Source: Chryseobacterium pennipullorum (GTDB lineage Bacteria; Bacteroidota; Bacteroidia; Flavobacteriales; Weeksellaceae). From it: DNA of 64,000 bases. Position 1 is the first letter of the stretch; each line of letters starts with the position of its first letter. The stretch covers positions 62,001-126,000 of the forward strand of contig NZ_QNVV01000005.1 of the NCBI RefSeq assembly GCF_003384725.1, in the 5' to 3' direction. This document shows, piece after piece, positions 43,635-55,360 of the stretch. The position numbers were made by a program, and so were the translations under genes. The notes under the pieces are model-generated. The model saw only the letters and a list, made by a program, of their open reading frames with translations. It made no database searches and was not told the origin of the DNA.

Positions 43635-43703
43635 AGATGACTTTTGCTGTACATTCTATTGTACAATAATGGCCATTCCTAAAGTATATGTAAATCATTA
43701 GGA

Positions 43704-46329
<2,626 letters not shown>

Positions 46330-46342
46330 AAAAATAGTATCA

Positions 46343-46957
46343 ATGGAAAAACTACAATATATATCACAAGGGACTACCATTAACGAGCAGGATTTTAATA
46401 TCAGAAAGGCGCTGGATCATGGGATACAATGGATACAGATTCGATGGAAAAATGCTCTCGAAAATGAATTAATCCGTCTTTGTGAAGAGACAAAAAAGCT
46501 TTGCAGTACTTATCGGGCAGTTTGTGTTATTAATGATCATGTGCAGCTGGCAAAAGAAATAGATGCCGATGGAGTTCATTTAGGCCTCCATGACGGATCA
46601 GTAGAAGAGGCAAGACTTGCGTTGGGAGATCATAAATTGATCGGGGGAACGGCCAATACCCTTTCTGATGTTCTTCAAAGAATTCAGGAGCCCTGTGATT
46701 ATATCGGATTAGGGCCTTTAAGATTCACATCAACGAAAGAAAGGCTAAGCCCAATCCTGGGCTTTGAAGGATACAAGAAAATCATTGAGGGTCTGAAAGA
46801 AAGGTCGATGGAAATTCCGAAAATTTTTGCCATTGGAGGGGTGGGGTTGGAAGATATCATACCATTACAGAAGGCCGGCCTCTATGGAGCTTCCGTTTCA
46901 GGATTGATTACAAAACAGCCCTCCATTATTAGTGAATTTAAAAAAGTAATGATATGA
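46343..46957 (+). CDS. thiE: Thiamine phosphate synthase ThiE
   Basis: 204-residue TIM-barrel enzyme joining HMP-PP and the thiazole phosphate. It has [30 protein letters not shown] (Mg/pyrophosphate site), GGTANT in place of the more usual GxSxH, and the C-terminal [10 protein letters not shown]. The start follows 13 bases after the TenI-like gene. It overlaps thiG by 4 bases. Confidence 0.95.
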   Translation: MEKLQYISQGTTINEQDFNIRKALDHGIQWIQIRWKNALENELIRLCEETKKLCSTYRAVCVINDHVQLAKEIDADGVHLGLHDGSVEEARLALGDHKLIGGTANTLSDVLQRIQEPCDYIGLGPLRFTSTKERLSPILGFEGYKKIIEGLKERSMEIPKIFAIGGVGLEDIIPLQKAGLYGASVSGLITKQPSIISEFKKVMI

Positions 46958-47733
46958 ACGAAACTCAAAAATTGATTATAGCTGGAAGAACATTTGAATC
47001 GAGGCTGTTCTTAGGGACAGGGAAATTCGGAAGTCTGAGAGACATGGCAGCATCTGTAGCAGCTTCAGAAACCGATATGGTGACGATGGCGCTGAAAAGG
47101 ATTGATTCGCAATCGTCTGAAGATGATTTATTAGATTCATTGAAAACTACCAATGTTCATCTTCTTCCTAATACTTCAGGAGCGCGAACAGCAAAAGAAG
47201 CTGTATTAGCAGCCCAGTTGGCCAGGGAAGCATTGGAGACCAACTGGGTAAAGCTGGAAATTCATCCTGATCCAAAATATCTGTTACCAGATCCTATTGA
47301 AACCTTGTATGCTACTGAAGAACTTGCCAAACTGGGGTTTGTTGTCATGCCGTACATCCATGCTGATCCGGTCTTATGTAAACGTCTTGAAGATGCAGGA
47401 ACAGCAGTCGTAATGCCTTTAGGAGCTCCCATCGGGACAAATAAGGGATTGAGAACATTGGATTTTTTAGAAATTATTATCAGTCAGAGTAAAGTTCCCG
47501 TTGTCGTAGATGCCGGAATTGGTGCTCCCTCAGATGCTGCAAAAGCAATGGAGATAGGCGCTGATGCCGTTTTAGTGAATACCGCTATCGCTGTAGCAGG
47601 AGACCCGGTAAGTATGGGCATTGCATTTAAAGAAGGAGTTATTGCCGGCAGAAGAGCTTTTGAATCTGGGCTGGGAGCAATTACCACTCATGCCGAAGCG
47701 TCAAGCCCGCTCACTTCATTTTTATTTGAATAA
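46954..47733 (+). CDS. thiG: Thiazole synthase ThiG
   Basis: 259-residue TIM barrel that assembles the thiazole from deoxyxylulose phosphate, dehydroglycine and ThiS-thiocarboxylate. The Schiff-base Lys is in TMALKRID; further motifs are [38 protein letters not shown] and [10 protein letters not shown]. Full length. Start ATG 46954 overlaps thiE by 4 bases. Confidence 0.98.
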   Translation: MNETQKLIIAGRTFESRLFLGTGKFGSLRDMAASVAASETDMVTMALKRIDSQSSEDDLLDSLKTTNVHLLPNTSGARTAKEAVLAAQLAREALETNWVKLEIHPDPKYLLPDPIETLYATEELAKLGFVVMPYIHADPVLCKRLEDAGTAVVMPLGAPIGTNKGLRTLDFLEIIISQSKVPVVVDAGIGAPSDAAKAMEIGADAVLVNTAIAVAGDPVSMGIAFKEGVIAGRRAFESGLGAITTHAEASSPLTSFLFE

Positions 47734-47740
47734 GCCCGCC

Positions 47741-48859
47741 ATGAAAAACTTTAAAGATGTTTTTGAGCAGTATCAATGGGATGAGATCAAGCTAAGGCTT
47801 GATAACGTCACGGTATCTGATGTTCGCCGGAGCCTCCAGAGAAAAAATAAAACGCCGCACGACTTTCTGAATCTGCTTTCACCGGCAGCTTCACAGGAAC
47901 TCGAGCTTATGGCAAAAATGACGCAGGCGCTTACCCAAAAACGTTTCGGTAAAACTATTCAGCTGTATGCTCCGCTCTATCTCAGCAACGAATGCCAGAA
48001 TATATGTACCTATTGTGGATTTAGTTTAGACAATCCCTTGAAGCGAAAAACGCTTTCGGATACAGAACTAATGGCAGAAGCTTCGGTCTTGAAATCTATG
48101 GGGGTAAATCATGTCCTTCTGGTAAGCGGAGAAGCTAACAAAATAGTGGGAGTTCCTTATTTTCAGAACGCGGTCCGCCTGCTCAGTCCTCATTTCTCCA
48201 ATATTTCTATTGAAGTACAGCCATTGCTGGAAGAAGAATATCAGCTCCTTCATGAAGAAGGGGTTCATTCTGTGCTGGTCTATCAGGAAACGTATCATCA
48301 GGAGGTTTATAAAGAATACCATCCGAAAGGTAAAAAATCTAATTTCCATTTCCGTTTAGATACACCGGACAGAATCGGGAGGGCCGGAATTCACAAAATG
48401 GGTCTGGGAGTTTTGCTGGGGCTTGAGGACTGGCGGGTAGACAGTTTTTTTAATGCCCTCCACATTGACTATCTTCAAAAGCAATACTGGAAGAGTAAAT
48501 TTTCGGTTTCTTTTCCCAGGCTGCGGCCTGCTGAAGGAATCATTGAACCCAACTTTATCATGGAAGATAAAGATCTCCTGCAGCTGATCTGTGCCTACAG
48601 GATCTGGAATGAAGATCTGGAAATATCCATTTCTACAAGAGAAAATGAAATCTTCAGAAATCATATTGTTTCTTTAGGAGCCACAGCCATGAGTGCAGGG
48701 TCCAAAACGAATCCCGGAGGGTATTCCGTAGATAAGGAATCTCTTGAACAATTTGAAACGAGCGATGAACGAAGCATGGATCAGATCCGGAAAATGATAA
48801 AAGAGGCCGGCTATGATCCCGTGATGAAAGACTGGGAGTCTGTGTATAGTGGAATTTAA
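47741..48859 (+). CDS. thiH: 2-iminoacetate synthase ThiH
   Basis: 372-residue radical SAM tyrosine lyase supplying dehydroglycine for the thiazole. The cluster cysteines are 85, 89 and 92 (CQNICTYCG), with SGE near residue 130 and the SAGSKTNPGGY region toward the end. The start ATG 47741 (MKNFKDVF) lies 7 bases after thiG; a longer frame begins inside thiG. Use of ThiH, with no thiO seen, fits anaerobic-capable thiazole synthesis. Confidence 0.97.
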   Translation: MKNFKDVFEQYQWDEIKLRLDNVTVSDVRRSLQRKNKTPHDFLNLLSPAASQELELMAKMTQALTQKRFGKTIQLYAPLYLSNECQNICTYCGFSLDNPLKRKTLSDTELMAEASVLKSMGVNHVLLVSGEANKIVGVPYFQNAVRLLSPHFSNISIEVQPLLEEEYQLLHEEGVHSVLVYQETYHQEVYKEYHPKGKKSNFHFRLDTPDRIGRAGIHKMGLGVLLGLEDWRVDSFFNALHIDYLQKQYWKSKFSVSFPRLRPAEGIIEPNFIMEDKDLLQLICAYRIWNEDLEISISTRENEIFRNHIVSLGATAMSAGSKTNPGGYSVDKESLEQFETSDERSMDQIRKMIKEAGYDPVMKDWESVYSGI

Positions 48860-48868
48860 TTGTACAAT

Positions 48869-49576
48869 ATGAAAAGAGATGTTTTTTCGCGATACAGCCG
48901 CCAGATATTTATTGAAGAAATAGGCCTTGAGGGACAAAGAAAAATGATGAACTCAAAAGTACTTGTTGTGGGTGCAGGAGGTCTTGGAAGTCCCGTGATC
49001 CAATATCTGGCTGCTGCCGGGGTGGGGACGTTAGCTGTGGTGGATTTTGACCATGTAGAACTGCATAATTTAAACCGACAGATTATTCATAATGAGGATC
49101 ATATTGGAATATTAAAAGTAAGCAGTGCTGAAATATTTGTAGAAAACCTGAATCACCAGGTGAAGTATATAGGGATAGAGGAAAAGATTGATGAAGGTAA
49201 CGTTGATGAGATCCTGTTACCCTATGATGTGATTATAGACGGATCTGATAATTTTTCCACAAGATATCTGGTCAATGACACCTGCGTAAAATTGCGGAAA
49301 ACACTGGTCTACGGAAGTATCTTAGGATTTTCCGGACAGGTAGCCATTTTCAATCATAAGGGAAGCAAAAACCTTAGAGATCTGTTTCCTGAGCCGCCTT
49401 TTGATGAAGATGTACCGGATTGTGACAGCCTGGGTGTCCTGGGAGCGTTACCCGGAATAATTGGGAGTATGATGGCGCTCCAGACTTTAAAAATCATAAC
49501 AGATCTTCCAGTAATTAGCAATCAGCTGACTTTAGTGGATGCACTGGACTGGAGATTTCAGACAGTGGATTTTTGA
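48869..49576 (+). CDS. thiF: ThiF/HesA/MoeB family adenylyltransferase
   Basis: 235-residue E1-like enzyme that would adenylate the ThiS C-terminus. Nucleotide motifs are GAGGLGSPV, DFDHVELHNLNRQ and DGSDNFSTRYLVND. The CxxC pairs that bind zinc in E. coli ThiF/MoeB are missing; only DCDSLGVLG keeps one Cys in the region of the sulfur-linking residue. The ATG 48869 was preferred to a TTG three codons upstream. It ends the operon. ThiF is inferred from the neighbours; MoeB activity is an alternative. Confidence 0.88.
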   Translation: MKRDVFSRYSRQIFIEEIGLEGQRKMMNSKVLVVGAGGLGSPVIQYLAAAGVGTLAVVDFDHVELHNLNRQIIHNEDHIGILKVSSAEIFVENLNHQVKYIGIEEKIDEGNVDEILLPYDVIIDGSDNFSTRYLVNDTCVKLRKTLVYGSILGFSGQVAIFNHKGSKNLRDLFPEPPFDEDVPDCDSLGVLGALPGIIGSMMALQTLKIITDLPVISNQLTLVDALDWRFQTVDF

Positions 49577-49632
49577 TTTGAAAACACTAAAGCCATTCAT
49601 GTTTTTACCATACATCATTTCAATATCAATAG

Positions 49633-49664
49633 AAAGAGGCAGCAAAAATGATTGCTGCCTCTTT
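49633..49664. terminator. Bidirectional terminator, thi operon and TonB receptor
   Basis: AAAGAGGCAGC / GCTGCCTCTTT, 11 perfect bp with a 10-base loop between converging genes. Base runs on both flanks suit both strands. Confidence 0.92.
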
Positions 49665-49683
49665 AAGTTATCGTTCAGTGGAA

Positions 49684-51900
49684 TTACTGTCCTTGCTGTT
49701 GCATCACCCCTCCATTGTCCTCTTTCTTTGTCTCTTTAAGGATACTGGCATCCTCTTTCGCCAGTTTATTTTTGGTAGGAATTTTATAATTAATGGAAAT
49801 TCCGAAATTCCTTGAGTCAAATTTGGTTCTTAGCATTACGCTCTGGCCGGATGGCGGATTAGAACGTACCTGCATTACCTGACCATTGAAAATATCATTC
49901 GCAAAAACAGAGAGCGTAAGACGGTTATTCATGAATTTTTTAGTCAGTGTAATATCCAGGCTGTTATTAAATGGCTTTTCTGCAGTAAAGTAGAAATATC
50001 CAGCTCTTGGCGTCAGATAGCTGTAATTAGCTGTCATTTTGATGTCTTTTGGTAAAATCAGCTGGGTCATCACATTGAAAATCCAGAATCCTTTGTTGTT
50101 AAGATCATCAATATCATGTTTCTGATACCCTGCATACAGGTACATAAAATTGATTTTATCAGGATTGAAGTCAAATTTCATGATTTCACTGATAGGCTTA
50201 CTGAAAACCATAAATGGTATTGGAAGTCCAACATTAAAGTTATGAATTCTCATATTGGAGATGTTTACCTGCTCATTATAAAGGTTTTTACCATCTCTTC
50301 TAATGATCTGTGCCACCTGGTTATTGGCCGAGCTCACACTGTATCCGATAAACGCGTAATCAAAAGCTGATATTTTTAACTCATAATTGTCAAAGATAGT
50401 GGGCTGAAGATTTGGGTTTCCATTGATTTGAGTATTCGGCCCTGAAAATGTGGTGTTATTTGGGTTAAGGGCTGAAATACTGGGTAAATTTATTTTTTTG
50501 TTATAGTTAGCCGCTATATAGACCTGTTTCATCAGGTTATATTGTACGCTTGCGTTAGGGAATAATTTAAACTTTTTGAATGGGATAAGATCCTTTTGTA
50601 CAATACTACCCAAACTATCTTTTCTTGTAACCCCATAGATGTCGTAATTTTCGGCTCTTGCCCCTAATGTAAAATCAAACTTCTTTAATTTAGCCTGTAA
50701 TTCCAAGTAGGTGGAAGCGGTCTGCCTGTGGTATTCAAGGTTTTTTAATCCTTTGCTTTCAGTATCATAATCCTGTCTCTCATACAATCCTCCGGCACTT
50801 ACTTTACCGCCGTCCAGCAACTTGATAGGCTGCGCATAATCAACCTTCAGATTGGCTACCCTCATATCCGATGTATTGTTGAGTATATCATTGAAACCCT
50901 GATTAAAAAATTTCTGGCCATTATCTGTATACTTTCCTTTCTGGTAAAAATTGTCCTGAGAAAATTGGCTGTCTGCTTTCGTAAAGCCAAGTTGGAAATC
51001 CAGTTTTTGAGACCTGTCCCCGAAACGTTTCTGGTAGGTTACTACAGCCTCTTGCCTCAGCGTATTAGTACGGGCAGCATCAGAGGATCCGAATTGTGCT
51101 TCCCTAAAAGTTTCAGTGGGTTTATAAAAGAGATCTGCAATACCATCACTCAGCGTATAGTTGTCATTATTGTTATGATAAATATCGTAATTCAATAACA
51201 ATTTGTCTTGTCCTAAATCAAATGTTAATCCTGATTTCGCAAAATAAGTACGCGCATACCGGTCTGTATTACCATTCAGCAAATTATCCTGTTGGGTGTT
51301 CAGCATGCTTTCACGATAATTTTGGCCCACGTTCAGCTGCCATCCGAAATACTTATTTCTTGCATTTAAATTGATCGAATTGCTCGTTCTGTTTCTGTAA
51401 CGGTCGTAGTTGGTAAAGGTATAATTTCCCGAATAGGTGGCGCTTAAATACTTATTGGCATTTTTATTCGTGATAATATTCATGATAGCTCCGCCGGAAG
51501 TAGCAGGAAACTCCGCGCCAGGCTGTGTAATCACTTCAATTCTTTCTACAGAATTGGCTGGCATGCCTTCTAAGAAGGAGTTCAACTCATTAGAAGTAAT
51601 ATTCAAGGGTCTTCCATTCAGGAAAACTTCCAGCATTTTCCCCTGGTACATCATTCCTGCGATGTCTGTGGCTACAAGGCCGGGAAGTTTTTTAATACCT
51701 TCCAGAACATTACCGTTATTAAGCTGAGGCTGTTCAGAAAAATCGAAAATCGTGCGGTCAGCTTTTTGCTCAACGGCTTTTTTAGTTTTGGTAATGACTA
51801 CCCCTTCAATCTGTTTTTCTTTGGGTTGGTTATCTCCTTTTTCCTGTGAAAAAACAAACACAGAAATTACAAGAGACAAAGCGAATATAGTTTTTTTCAT
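49684..51900 (-). CDS. TonB-dependent receptor-like outer membrane protein (OMP_b-brl_3)
   Basis: 738-residue outer-membrane barrel. Signal peptide 1-18 (SVFVFS region), a plug domain (about 30-160, with VVITKTKKAVEQKADRT, IKKLPGL, IEVITQPGAEFPATSGGAIMNIITNK), then a long strand-rich barrel. The C-terminal extension after the barrel is Lys/Gln-rich (ASILKETKKEDN). No carboxypeptidase-like N-terminal domain is seen. Substrate unknown. A 10-base motif upstream is shared with the second receptor gene. Confidence 0.9.
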   Translation of the reverse strand: MKKTIFALSLVISVFVFSQEKGDNQPKEKQIEGVVITKTKKAVEQKADRTIFDFSEQPQLNNGNVLEGIKKLPGLVATDIAGMMYQGKMLEVFLNGRPLNITSNELNSFLEGMPANSVERIEVITQPGAEFPATSGGAIMNIITNKNANKYLSATYSGNYTFTNYDRYRNRTSNSINLNARNKYFGWQLNVGQNYRESMLNTQQDNLLNGNTDRYARTYFAKSGLTFDLGQDKLLLNYDIYHNNNDNYTLSDGIADLFYKPTETFREAQFGSSDAARTNTLRQEAVVTYQKRFGDRSQKLDFQLGFTKADSQFSQDNFYQKGKYTDNGQKFFNQGFNDILNNTSDMRVANLKVDYAQPIKLLDGGKVSAGGLYERQDYDTESKGLKNLEYHRQTASTYLELQAKLKKFDFTLGARAENYDIYGVTRKDSLGSIVQKDLIPFKKFKLFPNASVQYNLMKQVYIAANYNKKINLPSISALNPNNTTFSGPNTQINGNPNLQPTIFDNYELKISAFDYAFIGYSVSSANNQVAQIIRRDGKNLYNEQVNISNMRIHNFNVGLPIPFMVFSKPISEIMKFDFNPDKINFMYLYAGYQKHDIDDLNNKGFWIFNVMTQLILPKDIKMTANYSYLTPRAGYFYFTAEKPFNNSLDITLTKKFMNNRLTLSVFANDIFNGQVMQVRSNPPSGQSVMLRTKFDSRNFGISINYKIPTKNKLAKEDASILKETKKEDNGGVMQQQGQ

Positions 51901-51917
51901 AATGTTTTACTACTATC

Positions 51918-51927
51918 CGGTTAGACG
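51918..51927. promoter_or_regulatory. Shared motif copy 1 upstream of TonB receptor
   Basis: CGGTTAGACG, 18-27 bases upstream of the receptor ATG. Identical to the copy at 55251-55260 ahead of the other receptor, in the same orientation relative to both genes. Confidence 0.45.
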
Positions 51928-52178
51928 CTGAAAAATAAACTTTGTTACAGAAGTTTAAAATAGTAGCTGATTTTTTATGTTAGAAAAGCAGTGATCACCA
52001 AACAGTATTATTGAAAAATAATTTATGTTGATACGGGAAAAAAAATAAAGTAAAATCAGACAACCTTTCGTCTTGTATCATGTAAGCCATTGAACACCTA
52101 CACAGTGGGCAATGAAAAAGTAGATCCGGATTTGCTACATTTTACACCAAAAGGAATTACAATTTAATAACAAACAAA

Positions 52179-52469
52179 ATGAACAATAAAATAAAATTTT
52201 TTCTGCCCAGATTATTAGGAATCACAGTAGTGGTAGGAGCAGCGCTATTTCTTTTATCCATAATTTTCAAATTATTGCTGGCTGGGCTTGTGCTGGCAGG
52301 AATCGGGATGTTTGCCGTTAAGATAATGGGTAACAGACGCGAAAAACAAATGAAATATGGACAGGATAAAATTGAATTTCTTCCTTATCACAAGGACTTT
52401 GCCAAACCTCAGGAACCTGTAAATCGGCAGATGTCAAAGGAGAATTTAGCCATTATTCCTATTCAATAA
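52179..52469 (+). CDS. Small membrane protein upstream of Hsp20
   Basis: 96 residues. A long hydrophobic region (about 13-46, LLGITVVVGAALFLLSIIFKLLLAGLVLAGIG-like) forms one or two helices, then a basic, soluble tail with YHKDFAKPQEPVNRQ. No known domain. It is 34 bases before the Hsp20 gene, so the two are likely co-transcribed and may share a stress role. Confidence 0.75.
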   Translation: MNNKIKFFLPRLLGITVVVGAALFLLSIIFKLLLAGLVLAGIGMFAVKIMGNRREKQMKYGQDKIEFLPYHKDFAKPQEPVNRQMSKENLAIIPIQ

Positions 52470-52503
52470 TCAATCATAAAAAACCTATCAAATTATTAAA
52501 ATT

Positions 52504-52974
52504 ATGTATACACAACACAATACAACACAACATCCATTTGAAAAATTCCGTCAGTGCGGTGGATTCGAAAAGACTAATTTTGGGAGAAAATTCAGAGACC
52601 ATTTTATGGCTGGGAATCATCCGCTGAAAGACATGTTTGACCGAAAAATCAATAATTACAAACCTGTCAATATCATAGAAAGTGATGGTCACTTTACCGT
52701 GCAGCTTTTTGCGGCGGGACTGAAGAAAGAACTTTTTAAGGTAGCCATTAAAGATCAGGTTCTCACCATCTCCTATACTCAGGATGATGAAAGCACAGAT
52801 TCCCATATCGTCTATCAGGAATTTTACGAAGGTTCTTTTGAACGACGCTTTCAGTTGACGGATAAAGTTTTTGATGATCAGGTTTCAGCGATGTACGAAA
52901 ATGGTGTATTGACAGTGGTCTTACCAAAGAACCCTGATAAGAATAAACCGGAACAGAACGTAGACATTCATTAA
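52504..52974 (+). CDS. Hsp20/alpha-crystallin family small heat shock protein
   Basis: 156-residue ATP-independent holdase. The alpha-crystallin domain (about 55-150) has YKPVNIIESDGHFTVQLFAAGL at its start and the hallmark ENGVLTVVLPKN near the end, with a charged tail. The N-terminal arm is Phe/His-rich. It is followed by a very strong bidirectional terminator. Confidence 0.93.
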   Translation: MYTQHNTTQHPFEKFRQCGGFEKTNFGRKFRDHFMAGNHPLKDMFDRKINNYKPVNIIESDGHFTVQLFAAGLKKELFKVAIKDQVLTISYTQDDESTDSHIVYQEFYEGSFERRFQLTDKVFDDQVSAMYENGVLTVVLPKNPDKNKPEQNVDIH

Positions 52975-52997
52975 TTCTTTTGGAAAATATAAATGAT

Positions 52998-53044
52998 CTC
53001 CAATAGTAAAGGCTCACAAATTTTGTGGGCCTTTACTATTGGAG
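52998..53044. terminator. Long bidirectional terminator
   Basis: A stem of about 22 bp with one wobble (52998-53019 and 53023-53044) and a short AT loop, between the converging Hsp20 and receptor genes. Confidence 0.93.
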
Positions 53045-53054
53045 TTTCTTTGCT

Positions 53055-55178
53055 TTACTGAGCTCTGTTTTTTTCTTCAAAATTAATGGTTCTGGCACTT
53101 GCTTTTACTTTCTGATTCCCAAAATTATAAGTAACAGTGAAGGACAGCCTTCGGGCATCCCAGTAATTATTAAACGATTGCGTGTTGTCTGCAAAATAGG
53201 CCTGGCCTTTATACCCGGCCTGCTTAAAAATATCGCTCACCGACAGATTGATCTGCAAGACTTTTTCTACTAAGCTCATTTTAATGCCGGCATCCAGACT
53301 CCCGCTGTTTTTTACCGTCGTGTAGCCGTCACGTGAAGGCAGGTTTTGCCAGTAATTAATGAACAGGAAGAATGTTTTTGCTTTATTCAGCTGAACAGTA
53401 TTGTTGCTGGAAAAATAGAATGATTGTCCATTTTTAGGAACTGCATTAAATTTAGTGATCTGCGTCTCATTATAGCTGAATGTAACTGAATTATTGCTTT
53501 CCCAGATTTTAAAGAAAGTGTCTGTATAGTTGAGGTTAATACCATACTGGTCCTGATTATAATAATTATGAAAAGTACTCGTAATATCTTTCCTGTCAAG
53601 GAATGTGATCTGATCAAAATTATCAACTGTTCTCTGGTAATACAGCTGCGCAGAAAATGTATTCTTAAAGATGTAATTGAATTCTACATTATGATTAAAA
53701 GAAGGCTGTAATCCAGGGTTCCCGGAATAATAGGTCCTGGGATTCGAATACCACCGGAACGGATCCAAAGCCCGGAAATAGGGACGGTTGATCCTTCTGG
53801 AGTAATTGATGCTGAACTGGTTGTTTTCAGACGCTTTATAAGAAAGATAGGCTGTAGGAAAAAATTTTCCGTAATTGTTTTCAGATTCAGCCTGTGTGGT
53901 AGGAGAGTATCCGTTTGTTTGAGTATATTCATACCGGAGACCGGCTTTAGCAGACCATTTTTCACCAAGATCTTTACTAAAGCTGATATAGGCAGCATAA
54001 TTCTTCTCTTTGTAATTAAAAAGATTGCTTCTGGCGGGATCAATTATATATTGATCACCGATACGATTATAGTATCCGATATCCGAATTGTTCGAAAATC
54101 GGCTGTACTTTATCCCGGTTTCCGTCTGTATCTTTTTAAAATTTAAAGTCAAATCAGCCTGCCCTGAATAAATTTGATAATCGACCGAAGAAAGATTTCT
54201 GACAACCTCTGTAGATTGATTTTCAATATTTCTCGTGGTAAAATTGACGAGGTTGTCGGGTAAGTTAGCATAATAATTGGCTCCAAGACTCAGTTTATGA
54301 TCCCCGAATTTCTGATCAAAATACATATTCAGCATTTGGGACGTAAAATCAGAACGGTGTTTGGAATCCGTGTCAGTTTGCAAAGTAAGTGCTTCATTTG
54401 TATAATAACTCTGCTGGGAATTGATATCCATATTCGAGTGTCCTTTTGAAACATCATATACCAAACCGATATTGGCGTTTTTAGAAAGGGAATAATCAAA
54501 ATTGGCATTTAATCCGAGGCCGTCATTCATATCACGTCTGTCATCCCTGCTGCTGGACGAATTCTGCCCTATGATCTTATAATTTTCCACTGAACGTTTA
54601 TCCGCATCGTAACCCATAATTTTAACAGAAGCCTTCAGTTTTTCGGTCTGATAATTGACGCCAGCCACGCTGCTAAAGCTGGCATAAGTTTTCTGGGTAT
54701 AATTGGACGTCAGATAGCCACTCCATCCCGGATTCTGATTTCTCTTGAGTATAATGTTAATGATTCCACTGTTCCCCTGGGCTTCGTATTTTGCAGGGGG
54801 GGTGGTAATGACCTCTATTTTCAGAATATTTTCAGAACGCAGGTTTTGCAGATAATTGATCAGTTCCGTTCCCGATACATTAAGCATACGGTCATTCACC
54901 ATAACAGAAACACCGTTTTTACCTACAATAGCAAGAAGCCCTTTGTTTTCATCTACTTTTAACAGCGGAGTAGCAGCCAGAACTTCAGTTCCAGAGCTTC
55001 CTTGGGAAAGCATGGAATTTTGAACATGGTATACAAGACGATCCACTTTTCGTTCTACCAGAACTTTTTTTCCGCTAATGCTCACCGCTTCAATTTTGTT
55101 GACATTGGCCGTATCCCTGGTCTGGCCTGCAGCAACGGAACAGGCAAAGGTTGCAATAAGGAGAATATTTTTTTTCAT
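53055..55178 (-). CDS. TonB-dependent receptor-like outer membrane protein (OMP_b-brl_3), second copy
   Basis: 707 residues. Signal peptide ends VAAGQT; a plug domain (about 30-150) carries VSISGKKVLVERKVDRLVY, LAATPLLKV, IEVITTPPAKYEAQGNSGIINIIL; then a barrel of many Tyr/Asn-rich strands. It resembles the receptor at 49684 in layout but differs clearly in sequence. It is divergent from the two-component genes. Cargo unknown; the family is often regulated by nearby LytTR systems. Confidence 0.9.
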   Translation of the reverse strand: MKKNILLIATFACSVAAGQTRDTANVNKIEAVSISGKKVLVERKVDRLVYHVQNSMLSQGSSGTEVLAATPLLKVDENKGLLAIVGKNGVSVMVNDRMLNVSGTELINYLQNLRSENILKIEVITTPPAKYEAQGNSGIINIILKRNQNPGWSGYLTSNYTQKTYASFSSVAGVNYQTEKLKASVKIMGYDADKRSVENYKIIGQNSSSSRDDRRDMNDGLGLNANFDYSLSKNANIGLVYDVSKGHSNMDINSQQSYYTNEALTLQTDTDSKHRSDFTSQMLNMYFDQKFGDHKLSLGANYYANLPDNLVNFTTRNIENQSTEVVRNLSSVDYQIYSGQADLTLNFKKIQTETGIKYSRFSNNSDIGYYNRIGDQYIIDPARSNLFNYKEKNYAAYISFSKDLGEKWSAKAGLRYEYTQTNGYSPTTQAESENNYGKFFPTAYLSYKASENNQFSINYSRRINRPYFRALDPFRWYSNPRTYYSGNPGLQPSFNHNVEFNYIFKNTFSAQLYYQRTVDNFDQITFLDRKDITSTFHNYYNQDQYGINLNYTDTFFKIWESNNSVTFSYNETQITKFNAVPKNGQSFYFSSNNTVQLNKAKTFFLFINYWQNLPSRDGYTTVKNSGSLDAGIKMSLVEKVLQINLSVSDIFKQAGYKGQAYFADNTQSFNNYWDARRLSFTVTYNFGNQKVKASARTINFEEKNRAQ

Positions 55179-55250
55179 AAGATCTTAATAACAGTAAGAG
55201 ATGTTAAATTCCTTGACAAAAGTAGTTGGTGAGCTGTTTTCAGAAAATAG

Positions 55251-55260
55251 CGGTTAGACG
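55251..55260. promoter_or_regulatory. Shared motif copy 2 between receptor and kinase genes
   Basis: CGGTTAGACG, identical to 51918-51927, here 73-82 bases upstream of the second receptor ATG and about 100 bases upstream of the kinase gene. Confidence 0.45.
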
Positions 55261-55325
55261 AACGCTTATTTTAAGGCGGAAAAAATAGTTTTGTCGGAAA
55301 AAAATAGCCTTTTATCGATAATGTA

Positions 55326-55357
55326 TTGAAATATGATATTCCGGATATCTATATTTG
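55326..55357 (+). promoter_or_regulatory. Promoter of the two-component operon
   Basis: TTG (55326-55328), 21 nt, TATATTTG (55350-55357). The -7 box ends three bases before the ATG at 55361, which would make the message almost or fully leaderless. Confidence 0.5.
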
Positions 55358-55360
55358 AGT

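Noticed and set aside
52054..52164. Open frame without ATG upstream of 52179, ending PKGITI, that reads like a protein C-terminus
   Set aside because: 36 codons without a stop are not unusual in this DNA, there is no start, and no homologue is known to me. A remnant gene is possible, but not shown.
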